A program made the position numbers and the translations under genes. 33,596 nucleotides of DNA from an uncultured Acetobacteraceae bacterium (GTDB taxonomy: Bacteria; Pseudomonadota; Alphaproteobacteria; Acetobacterales; Acetobacteraceae). The DNA is taken from NCBI GenBank assembly GCA_903924985.1, contig CAIYDT010000240.1:1-33596 (forward strand), read 5' to 3'. Below, in pieces: positions 30,901 through 33,596 of the stretch; within the stretch, counting starts at the first letter, position 1, and each line of letters opens with the position of its first letter. The notes under the pieces are model-generated. The model searched no databases and was not told the DNA's origin. It saw only the letters and a list, made by a program, of their open reading frames with translations.

Positions 30901-33596
30901 CCGACATAGGTGCCGACCCGCAGGCCAGACAGGGCTTCCGGAGCGATCCCCGCGTCCTCCAGCGCATGGTAGCACTCCTGGAGCAGCAGACGCTGGGCCG
31001 CGGTCATCGACCGGGCTTCCTTGGGAGAAATTCGGAAAAACAGTGGGTCGAAACGATCCTGACCGCTGATGGCGCCATAGCGCGGGGTTATAAGTTCGAC
31101 ACCGGAACGTTTAAAATAGGCCAGCCAGGCGGGATCGGTGATGTCGGTCAACCCGCTTTCGCCAGACGCCAGCATCCGCCAGAGGGCCTCGGGGCTATCC
31201 GCACCCGCACAGCGGCAGGCCATGCCGATCACCGCGACCGCGTCTGGTTTCGCCGAGGATAGAGCGGGCTCGGCCGCGTCCCGGACCGGCAGTGCCGGGG
31301 GCTCGGGCGGCTGGACGTTACGCACGCGGCGGCGCGCGACTTCCAAGGCGATGTGACCGGCCAGCGCCTGAATGGTCTGGAATTCGAACACAACACTCGT
31401 CGGCAGCGCCAGGTCGAAGACTTCATTGACCCGCTCCAGCAGGCCGACGGCGTTGAGCGAAGTCAGCCCCAGTTCCTGGAGCGTACCGGCGAGTTCGTCG
31501 TTGCCGAGTTCAAGCCCCTGGCGGAAGAGGCCCTGGAGACGGGCGAGCACCGTTTCGCCGCTCGGCACGGGACTGATGGCGGTGACAGGCGCGGCGTCGT
31601 CGTCTGCCGGATAGCCGGTCGGGCAGCTTTCCAACATCGCGCGCAAAGCCATAGGATAGGGTGTCGGGGCAACGATTGCCCGATCATTTTTGCCCCTGAT
31701 ACCATCGAAATCTGTGCCGCCAGCGGGTCTTATCTTGAACTGGACATAGCTGACCCAGCCCTTGTCGATCGCGACCGCGTTATTGGTCCAGTTACGCCAG
31801 GAATCGCGAAGAATCGGTGGCATTTTGGCCGTGTTCGCCGCATGGTCCGGATCGTACAACCCGTTGGCGATTTGGGGCGACAGATCGATGATCTCATCGA
31901 TCACCAGACCATGTTCAGCGAGCAGGGCACTCCAGCCGTCGCGGGTCGGGATATAGACCGACACCTTCGGATCGACGATGGGCCCGCGCAGATTGGCGAC
32001 GAAATCCATCAGCAGCAGGTGGCCGCGAGGATGCAATGCGTCCGCGATATGCGTAAACAGACCTCGCTTGTTTTCGATATGACACGCGACCTCGATCCCA
32101 AATATCAGGTCGTACTGCCCCGGAAATTTCTGTTCCGCGCTGTCCCGGTTGAACACTTCGGCATTCATGCCAAAATCCGTGATCTGTTGCCCGGCATACG
32201 CTGCCTGGGCTGGGGTGATCGTATATCCTTCGGCGCGAATGTGCGGATAACGCCGAGCGATGCCTATAAGGTCGGTCCCATAGCCGCAGCCAAAATCGAA
32301 AACGGCGTTGATGCGTTCGAACGGCACGCCGGCGAATAGAACCCGCCGGGATTCCCGTTGCGCGGCACGAAGCATCGCCGCCTCTTCCGGAAACCGGCCA
32401 GGGGCGCTGACTATGCGGGTGATTGAAAAACCCGGCCGGCGCTCGGACAGCGGGAAGAAGGTGACGTAGCCGCCGTGGAATTCACTTTGGCCATCCGCGG
32501 CGATGGCCTCGTAGAGTGATACGACGGCCGGCTTGACCGACGCGCCGGCGACCGGCGGGGTCAGGGTGGCGGACGGCGGCGCGCAGCGATGGCGCGCGAA
32601 CGGGTAGGTGGGCAGGGCGATGAACCGGCAGTGATGGGTTGACCGCCGCGTATCCGCCCAGGAAACCGCAGCGCCATGAACCCAAGCCGTTGCGACCGCA
32701 TGCAGATCGTCGGAGTGGCCTGCCGCCGCCGGACGGTCAGATGCCGCCGCACGGCCCGTTACCAGCCCGGCGACGATCTCCCCGCGCAGGTAACGTTGCA
32801 GACCATCCCGAAGCATGGACGTGGATCGGGCCATGATTACCAACCGTTCGCCCATGGCCTCCCGTCCCTCCTGAAGGGTGTAGGCAATGGCCGGCATCGG
32901 CAAATTGGGCACATGTTCAAGCCAGTCGATCAGACGCTGGATAACCTGGCGCAATTCCTCCGGCGTCCGCCCCGACAGCGGCACGGCCCACTCGCCTTCG
33001 GGAGCGGGAAGGTCGACCGGTTGCGGATAGTCCGCGATCACCAGGTAGGCGTTGGTGCCGCTGATTCCGCTCGCACCCAACGCTGCAAGCCGGTTACCCC
33101 GATCCGATGCGGGCCAAGGCCGGTTGCTCGTGTCGAAGCGAAATGGCGTCTGCTCAGGCTCTATGTCGTCATTCATACCGACGTGACCATACAGACCAGG
33201 AATGGTCTGATGGCGCATGGCCAGGAGCGTGGCGACCAGGCTAACCAGTCCCGAGGCGGCGAACGTATGTCCGACCAGCGGCTTCACGGAGCGGATGTCG
33301 CATTCTCCGTGGCGAACGCCACCGCGAGCGAACGCGTCAGTCATGGCGGCGACCTCGATCGGGTCGCCAAGCGGGGAACCGACGCTGTGCGCCATGACAA
33401 GCTGAACGTGGGCCGGGTTGATGCAGGCACGGCGGTGCACCGCCTCCATCAAGTCGGCTTGCCGCAGCGGATTGGGCGCGGTAATCCCGTTGGTGCGTCC
33501 ATTCTGGTTGACGCCGCTTGCAAGAATTTGGCCCAGGATCGGATCCCGGTCACGGATCGCGGCCGCGAGCGGTTTCAGCAGCACCGCGACTACGGC
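15939..33596 (-). CDS. PKS-1: trans-AT polyketide synthase, 5'-truncated, with internal thioesterase and terminal KS0-ACP
   Basis: This gene encodes a multimodular PKS that extends and modifies an ACP-bound chain in the cytoplasm. The frame is open to the window edge; the apparent GTG at 33584 lies inside a KS domain, so the true start is outside. Domains in order (approximate residues): partial KSa 1-188, methyltransferase 365-618, ACP 665-752, KS1 777-1195, DH 1374-1625, KR 1649-2085, ACP 2109-2195, KS2 2240-2662, KR 2862-3315, MT 3359-3702, ACP 3715-3802, KS3 3835-4267, KR 4465-4872, ACP 4885-4965, thioesterase 5005-5312, KS4 5322-5734, ACP 5769-5850. There is no AT signature anywhere, which defines the trans-AT class. 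KS4 lacks a catalytic His and is probably non-elongating. The thioesterase sits in mid-protein instead of at the end. The stop codon overlaps the start of PKS-2, so the two are co-translated. I do not recognise the specific pathway. Confidence 0.95.
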   Translation of the reverse strand, partial: AVVAVLLKPLAAAIRDRDPILGQILASGVNQNGRTNGITAPNPLRQADLMEAVHRRACINPAHVQLVMAHSVGSPLGDPIEVAAMTDAFARGGVRHGECDIRSVKPLVGHTFAASGLVSLVATLLAMRHQTIPGLYGHVGMNDDIEPEQTPFRFDTSNRPWPASDRGNRLAALGASGISGTNAYLVIADYPQPVDLPAPEGEWAVPLSGRTPEELRQVIQRLIDWLEHVPNLPMPAIAYTLQEGREAMGERLVIMARSTSMLRDGLQRYLRGEIVAGLVTGRAAASDRPAAAGHSDDLHAVATAWVHGAAVSWADTRRSTHHCRFIALPTYPFARHRCAPPSATLTPPVAGASVKPAVVSLYEAIAADGQSEFHGGYVTFFPLSERRPGFSITRIVSAPGRFPEEAAMLRAAQRESRRVLFAGVPFERINAVFDFGCGYGTDLIGIARRYPHIRAEGYTITPAQAAYAGQQITDFGMNAEVFNRDSAEQKFPGQYDLIFGIEVACHIENKRGLFTHIADALHPRGHLLLMDFVANLRGPIVDPKVSVYIPTRDGWSALLAEHGLVIDEIIDLSPQIANGLYDPDHAANTAKMPPILRDSWRNWTNNAVAIDKGWVSYVQFKIRPAGGTDFDGIRGKNDRAIVAPTPYPMALRAMLESCPTGYPADDDAAPVTAISPVPSGETVLARLQGLFRQGLELGNDELAGTLQELGLTSLNAVGLLERVNEVFDLALPTSVVFEFQTIQALAGHIALEVARRRVRNVQPPEPPALPVRDAAEPALSSAKPDAVAVIGMACRCAGADSPEALWRMLASGESGLTDITDPAWLAYFKRSGVELITPRYGAISGQDRFDPLFFRISPKEARSMTAAQRLLLQECYHALEDAGIAPEALSGLRVGTYVGTMAIAPVEEEWTHLSMLGGDVSVMAARLAYALNLKGPALAVDTACSSSLVAIDLARQALQDGEIDMAVVAGVTIWNHPGAFIAMHRAGMLSPRGECRAFDDSADGIVVGDGVGVLVLKRATEAERDGDPIHGIIRGSGTNQDGRTSGITAPSFLSQSQLQASLYRRHGIPVERIQYLEAHGTGTVLGDPVEIHALTDSFAQFTDRRAFCAVGSVKANIGHTGAAAGVLSVIKVLLALRHRQLPPSIHFARPNRHIDFQNSPFRVNTALCEWPDNGCSPRMAAVSAFGYSGTNAHLVLEDWTGQAPAAPAVHRPVLIPLSARRPDLLAEQVRRLREFGGRALDTAFDLSALAHTLQSGRDAMEERVVFLAGDRRGLLAALDGFGHPNADGIWQGRADGVSVPACAANASLPDIAQSWVRGGAVSWPKSEAPVRRLSLPVVYPFSDDRHPLPTFTGIGGAATARSSTGPGSPDRPLTEDETAMFTGQEFFLADHLVAGRKILPAVMSLELVRAAFERSLPGGIVSPDHAIWLEDVVFVRQLVAGVGGLSVAIRLTAGPDASDFAVVSDGQICVQGRARIVPSDESHMPLATLRSNAGALITPEHCYADFAARGVGYGASLRGLASLSAVTAEDGTHAVLANIRLPSALGGIGDFGLHPSILDSALQPLIYLGDGRPDRGLALPFALERLEVLGPCTPSMWALLRLDGDRVDMELTDDDRNIRVRMRGFALRAVASSPGVSPPSDDNSRTEILQPVWSPRAASVPAESSTRGSDLIVGGNPAWVASARAAWPGALVLSAGDAPDAAGFATSLAALGPIGHVVWIAPDPVSGVSGWDAMAGAQESGVLQLFSLVKALLGAGHAIASLDLTVVTFGTQRVRPADPVFPAHAGICGLVGSLAKEQPHWRVRLVDMAPAASPCCHRLSGLPFDPSGDPIALRDDVCYGRSLETVTAHPSPSAGAGPYRHGGVYVVIGGAGGIGAAWSRWMLQRYGAQLIWIGRRPENAAICASINDLARFGPAPRYIQADASQAGELDRALRIIKQEYNVVHGLIHSAIVLSDRTLARMGEAEFRAVLAPKVDVSLQMARVFGGESLDFVCFFSSVESFLTLPGQGNYAAGCCFKDAFAHWLAAEWSCPVKVMNWGYWGTVGIVSDAVYRQRLTREGFGSIEPDEGFAALESFLASPLNQMVLVKRVSNLPMRQPDFEALQPAAAGLGRGVPPIGDEALRDRAIDHIRRIVAKTLQMPASDIDPAKPLEAYGIDSILAIQLVTALRRHFEQIESTLLFEIRSVGDLVTHLLATRRDGVIRMVGADVPAAPASPAIQSRAIMTSAPVRRLESPAAASQAPPAGTDGFAIIGISTRFAGADDIDSFWDLIHSGRSAISEIPAERWDWRENFDEQRGREGHSYSRWGGFIRDIDCFDPLFFQISPREAERMDPQERLFLECAHAALETSGYTPASLSPGRRVGVFVGVMNGMYGRQPRGWSVANRVSYQFDFVGPSIAVDTACSSSLTALHLAMESMRSGVCDRAVAGGVNLIVDPGHFIELCESTALSPDGKCRPFGAGADGFVDGEGVGAVILKPLSAAMADGDRIWGVLKGSMVNSGGRTHGYTVPNPTAQAALVSEAMARSGVCAAEVSFIEAHGTGTSLGDPIEVNGLAKAFHEQGIVRPAQCVIGSVKGNIGHCESAAGMAGLAKVLLQMRYGRLAPTLNAVEPNPHIDLGATPFMVATEAVDWRRARSEAGGIVRELPRIAGISSFGAGGSNGHVVVAEPEDMPSLAPDTDREQAVVLSALTVERLSVMVSNLHRFITATPDLRLADIAFTLQVGRRPLAVRTGFVVRSLAELIRSLAAVMAGGSDVMGVYRGDIKQGRKAISLFGADEDLRQAIESWIAKGKIHKLTELWVQGLDVDWAAYQAGQTVRRIPLPTYPFVRERYWAPARGRSEPGTAPVRREVIAGSPASDNNPYQVPTENLILAPVWSVVPAVPVVPAPADGGTATIVVGANKCQRDGLEGLLPRARYVDPSEDNIADALRGEAASPLAFEHLIWITPDPPLAGVADDNLIESQAHGALLLFRLAKALVAAGCGGQKLHFTVVTSHVLGLTPTAITNPTHATIHGLVGSMSEEYPTWRFRALDLDDDSIWPFETVAFPDADVVAAGAGAAFVRLYRGGQWFARSLVPVRQLANEASPGRQGGVYVVIGGAGGLGEIWTRFMVRTFRANVFWIGRRPPDADIQTRIDAIAAFGPAPVYIQADARDHAAVRAAHAEIKRRFSAVHGIVHSAVGVFDRSLADMDVDAFREVLSAKLDVSVRMVQVFRHEPLDFVLFFSSVSSFLHKGGMTGYIAGSTFQDAYACYLAGRLRAPVKVVNWGYWNAGTGIAIPESSKRRMVNLGIQPLTDDEGMAGLQCLLASPLTQAVVIKAESLRIPGLAAPEDYLTLLPKPTLAPLESIVDRLPPLAPPEAALRAAAVFYGSPMEALLRRLLRTLLRDAGLLEAGLPKGLGFYGRWLAESRNFLAAGGASEQPCESIAALWTVWEHEREAWLTNSDLRPGAILVERCLRALPDILAGKIAATEVMFPNASMELVEGIYKGNLAADHFNRVLADTLVALVEAHAGDGLRILEIGAGTGGTSAGVLRRLKPFAGKISEYCYTDLSKAFLFHACENYAPEAPFLTTRTFNVAMPPVGQDLELGQYDVVIAANVLHATRNIRTSLRHTKALLRTGGTLLLNELSEASLVAHLTFGLLEGWWLNEDDAIRIPGSPGLTPATWRRVLNEEGFTPVIFPAAVSLELGQQIIAAQSDGVIRQRGAPPEPSRMIPAAMAVSVPAAAPVTTDLRSWTVHFVCDMLARLLRMDPKRIDPSEPLVSYGLDSILINQLTCSLREVFDGIGNTLLFDMPTIDAISDHLLATCRQTLAGLMAGNKEPEPESPVAKAVARMHPAPVQASPSGDRAIAIIGLSGRYPGANTLDVFWRNLREGRDCVTEIPEDRWSMEGFYEPDPARAIAVGASYSKWGGFIDGFADFDPLFFNISPQEAMVMDPQERLFLQIVWSALEDAGHTRAHLARAYDRRVGVFAGVTRIGYGLYGPEVWRQGNARFPYTSFSSVANRVSHFLDITGPSMPVDTMCSSSLTAIHEACEHILRGDCTLAIAGGVNLYVHPSSYANLSANRMLSPVGHCKSFGAGADGFVPGEGVGAVILKPLSLALRDGDQIHAVIRATHVNHGGKTHGYTVPSPKAQADLVRTALDKAGIGADAVTYVEAHGTGTELGDPIEIEGLTRAFRQDTDAVGFCSVGSVKSSIGHLEAAAGIAGLTKVVLQMRHGQLAPSLFAETENPQIAFAKTPFVVQRSLAPWPRPKPEARRIAGVSSFGAGGANAHVIVEEFPAGAEPAVEEAGPQAILFSARSWDRLRAMLDAWLDFTGDAGHPDLRLSDVAFTLQVGREPMAKRLAVTVSSLAELGERLRTLIAGWDDGPDTALVDGVLRGEAKKYEKNTKNFAGNADMVSTLDRWLAAGKLENLLPLWIDGAPIDWRKLRRGMDPHIVSLPTYPFAGNRYWIAEAQGLNRVSRPVADGSPETGMFVPEWHDVPGPVPGPGAHMGADWAERWILTVGLKEAPTPSRGVRLARLSVAGADPCERYTAAATSLLARLQAILSVPQAGVTLVQLLVAADDAMPGLSGLGAMLRTARAEHPALRVQLVEVQPDASAAELLAITGQAAFGADNDYLRHGERGLEFVQWRRAERHAMVNPWRQDGVYLITGGAGGLGRLIATHIANRAPRGTIILCGRGAGMDMSGLGCRIVYRQADVAVSAQIDDLVRSIETAYGRLDGVIHAAGVLRDGTIIGKQPDDLAAVLAPKVAGVWNLDRATQRLRPALFVLCSSCAAIKGNPGQSDYAAANGFLDTFAAMRDRRERAAGRISVTLSVNWPLWRDGGMRVRPERLESLTRLTGMIPMGAQDGLGALESGIAGGSCRMMVLHGHMDRLERLFVADPAVPSDTPVETKPVSRNGVRTAMIASIRETLMIQGDGECDERATFLELGIDSIHMVRFMATLSSRLGSSLRETLVFDHPTVGALADHLLSEGIGEPPLAPAPVVSAGRNPEPLAEALARHAELVPLAMAGTGPVLFCVHPMSGDVGIYSGLAQAVSGRFRVVGIRARGFLTDDVPLDSVGAMAEHYAALIAELHLPEPCHLLGTSMGGSVAYECTRRLRARGLDVASLVLVEAPLVATLDEASLWSSDTRRNLLMNANFLLIAMLHLDGDFRRRKMAGGFRWQDWEITEADITSIADAALVEHLVARVRARGVRQDAAVLNHRLKSMARIHLANLRAFAAYRAMPPVSPATTRVVQLRTASAVCVSPNVYNPDYLCNVQRAWGGMAPLLANWDSVLPGLDTRVIAGDTHFDLLGGEGAAGEMADLVAGILSGPKVGRPAPDKPAQLLSGSIAVIGMSGRFPGAASLDELWDLLRNGRTAFSGLPADRGWGEWGVGTAVDGIGHGAFLEGIDAFDPHYFRIPPIQAREIDPAERLFLEESWRAIRQAGIDPDATSGRNWGVFCGGGGDYTRLLNSRSGVSPHVTASSIPGRVSYSFGLTGPCVSVDAGCASSLLAVAQACDHLLLGHCEVAIAGGVYVHSTPNLIRASSRSGLLSGGDRSRVLDRASGGMTPAEGVGVLVLKPLSKALADGDPVQGVIEGWGVNHSGHTNGMAAPSGKAQRALFTGVLARHNVDPTSIGLAELNATGTPLGDRIEIEALSDVFASHTEQRSFCVVGSLENNIGHAFHASGVARLLKVLLAMRHGTIPPTVGVDLPVQGADSGPFELARESRAWPVRDDVSRRALVNSFGATGTNVQVIVRDPPRSAVSPPPLSPAVPFKRRSYWVDGESPVHRVVEAERTTGADHIGHLIEALVHNITGYAAGDIDRAEPLYRYGVDSMLSTRLLALINERFGVEIHLADLIDIESIDQLAACVAQQTGTELSSAQAAPTATAAVTSASTWLLERLSA
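16030..17620 (-). other. Module 4: KS4 (inactive, KS0) - ACP4, non-elongating
   Basis: KS4 keeps the nucleophile Cys5482 in DAGCASSL, but the HGTGT motif reads NATGT, with Asn5617 replacing the catalytic His. The Lys of the KxNIGH motif is replaced by Glu5652, while the last His is kept. Loss of the first His is the hallmark of condensation-incompetent KS0 domains, which can still accept and pass on a chain. ACP4 has Ser5811 in YGVDSM and ends the protein after a short alanine-rich tail. No reductive domains are present. Confidence 0.88.
17650..18570 (-). other. TE1: internal thioesterase (alpha/beta hydrolase) between ACP3 and KS4
   Basis: The domain starts with VLFCVHPMSG, has the nucleophile Ser5079 in GTSMGG and a likely catalytic His5283 in GDTHFDLL. 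This matches the type I thioesterase family of PKS and NRPS lines. Such domains hydrolyse, lactonise or transfer the chain, normally at the very end of a line; here about 570 further residues of the same protein, and whole later proteins, follow. The Ser and His are present, so activity is likely; the third triad residue was not assigned. Confidence 0.88.
18690..22080 (-). other. Module 3: KS3-KR-ACP (extension, beta-hydroxyl)
   Basis: KS3 has Cys4013 in DTMCSSSL, HGTGT and KSSIGH. KR belongs to the second KR subtype here: GGAGGLG loop, Tyr4778 in DYAAAN with the canonical Asn at Tyr+4, and VNWPLWRDGG. The motif LRD before the active site keeps the last Asp of the B-type LDD motif, which hints at a D-configured alcohol. 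ACP has Ser4926 in LGIDSI. The KS-KR linker contains the A/T-rich repeat listed separately. Confidence 0.87.
20443..20469 (-). repeat. 11-bp tandem repeat with T7/A7 runs in the KS3-KR3 linker
   Basis: On the + strand, CGTATTTTTTT occurs twice in tandem (20448-20458 and 20459-20469), preceded by a T5 run at 20443-20447. On the coding strand it encodes AKKYEKNTKN and contains GCA AAA AAA and GAA AAA AAT, i.e. two A-rich heptamers in the phase of classical -1 slippery sites. The unit length is not a multiple of three. The tract is sharply A/T-rich compared with its GC-rich surroundings. Confidence 0.9.
22180..26866 (-). other. Module 2: KS2-KR-MT-ACP (extension, alpha-methylation, beta-hydroxyl)
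   Basis: KS2 has Cys2398 in DTACSSSL, HGTGT and KGNIGH. KR has the GGAGGLG loop and Tyr3231 in TGYIAG, with Ser at the Asn position, and ends with the NWGYW motif. MT has LEIGAGTGG near 23050, then NVLHAT and NELSE, carrying the His and Glu expected of a PKS C-methyltransferase. ACP has Ser3759 in YGLDSI. There is no DH, so an alpha-methyl, beta-hydroxy intermediate is expected. Confidence 0.88.
27000..31255 (-). other. Module 1: KS1-DH-KR-ACP (chain extension plus double bond)
   Basis: KS1 has Cys940 in DTACSSSL, HGTGT and KANIGH, so it should elongate. DH has His1387 in DHLVAGRKILP (HxxxGxxxxP) and Asp1555 in HPSILDSALQ, both catalytic residues intact; the usual YGPxF motif reads YGASL. 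KR has the GGAGGIG cofactor loop and Tyr2006 in GNYAAG, with Cys instead of Asn four residues after the Tyr, as in other domains of this subtype here. ACP has Ser2153 in YGIDSI. The expected product of the step is an alpha,beta-unsaturated thioester. Confidence 0.88.
31330..31590 (-). other. ACPa: acyl carrier protein domain
   Basis: A four-helix carrier domain with the phosphopantetheine Ser709 in LGLTSL. The Asp that normally precedes this Ser (DSL) is replaced by Thr, an uncommon variant that still leaves the attachment Ser. The domain carries the product of the KSa-MTa module to KS1. Confidence 0.85.
31730..32490 (-). other. MTa: SAM-dependent methyltransferase domain, different family from the other MTs (O-MT-like)
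   Basis: The SAM-binding loop reads DFGCGYGTD (about residues 429-437), followed by GYTITPAQA and RDSAEQKFPGQYD. This pattern belongs to the PKS methyltransferase family that in several assembly lines acts on a beta-hydroxyl; related domains act on carbon. It clearly differs from the LEIGAGTG family of modules 2, 6 and 7. With no KR in its own module, O-methylation of a hydroxyl made by the preceding (unseen) module is the reading I favour; this is inference. Confidence 0.75.
33020..33596 (-). other. KSa: C-terminal part of a ketosynthase domain (cut by the window edge)
   Basis: The sequence from AVLLKPL through NQNGRTNGITAPNP to the SGTNAYLV end motif is the second half of a KS. The usual HGTGT motif reads HSVGS (His66 kept, the following residues changed), while the second active-site motif KPLVGH keeps Lys and His. 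The active-site Cys lies beyond the window, so whether this KS elongates cannot be decided. It feeds a module with no KR or DH, only a methyltransferase and an ACP. Confidence 0.88.

Noticed and set aside
18570..33020. Possible cis acyltransferase domains after the KSs
   Set aside because: The regions after each KS are about 150-190 residues of post-KS linker with LPTYPF-like ends, too short for an AT and without a GHSxG motif. The only serine-hydrolase motifs are those of TE1 and TE2.
33582..33584. GTG at 33584 as the start of PKS-1
   Set aside because: The frame stays open and KS-like (AVVAVLLKPL) upstream to the window edge, so this is an internal valine codon.
1..33596. RNA genes, insertion sequences, CRISPR, promoters or terminators
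   Set aside because: The minus strand is coding from end to end and no conserved RNA, transposase, inverted-repeat or repeat-spacer pattern was seen; an internal promoter could not be told from coding sequence by eye.

Overview
The window is one continuous piece of a very large trans-acyltransferase (trans-AT) modular polyketide synthase (PKS) locus. All of it is coded on the minus strand by three genes that overlap by 1-4 bases, so there is essentially no non-coding DNA. I see no RNA genes, insertion sequences, CRISPR arrays, promoters or terminators. Reading in the direction of transcription (from position 33596 down to 1), the genes are: a 5'-truncated PKS (PKS-1, at least 5885 residues), a complete PKS with an N-terminal condensation domain (PKS-2, 5032 residues), and the first 281 residues of a third protein (PKS-3) that begins in the middle of a module.

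The assembly line reads: [KSa(partial)-MTa-ACPa]-[KS1-DH-KR-ACP]-[KS2-KR-MT-ACP]-[KS3-KR-ACP]-TE1-[KS4(inactive)-ACP4] // C-TE2-ACP5-[KS5-KR-ACP]-[KS6-KR-MT-ACP]-[KS7-DH-KR // MT-...]. No module contains an AT domain. After each ketosynthase (KS) there is only the usual post-KS linker, mostly ending in LPTYPF-type sequence, so malonyl units must be supplied by a separate AT encoded outside the window. No adenylation domain is present either.

The outer modules look like ordinary trans-AT modules. They should build a chain with hydroxyls, alpha-methyl branches and double bonds. The unusual part is the junction of PKS-1 and PKS-2 (about 13.2-18.6 kb). There two separate internal thioesterases, a KS that has lost a catalytic histidine, a condensation domain with no amino-acid-activating partner, and two ACPs lie together in mid-line. 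This resembles a transfer, release or branching station and is the best candidate here for undescribed chemistry. A second oddity is an A/T-rich 11-bp tandem repeat holding two in-phase A-rich slippery sites inside an otherwise GC-rich gene.

Base composition is GC-rich (roughly 60-65 %, judged by eye) and codon use looks uniform apart from that tract. The trans-AT architecture and composition fit a GC-rich Gram-negative bacterium such as a proteobacterium, but no housekeeping gene is present and the taxon cannot be fixed. Residue numbers for PKS-1 count from the GTG codon at 33584 (not the true start), for PKS-2 from the ATG at 15939, and for PKS-3 from the ATG at 844. Domain borders are estimates made by eye.
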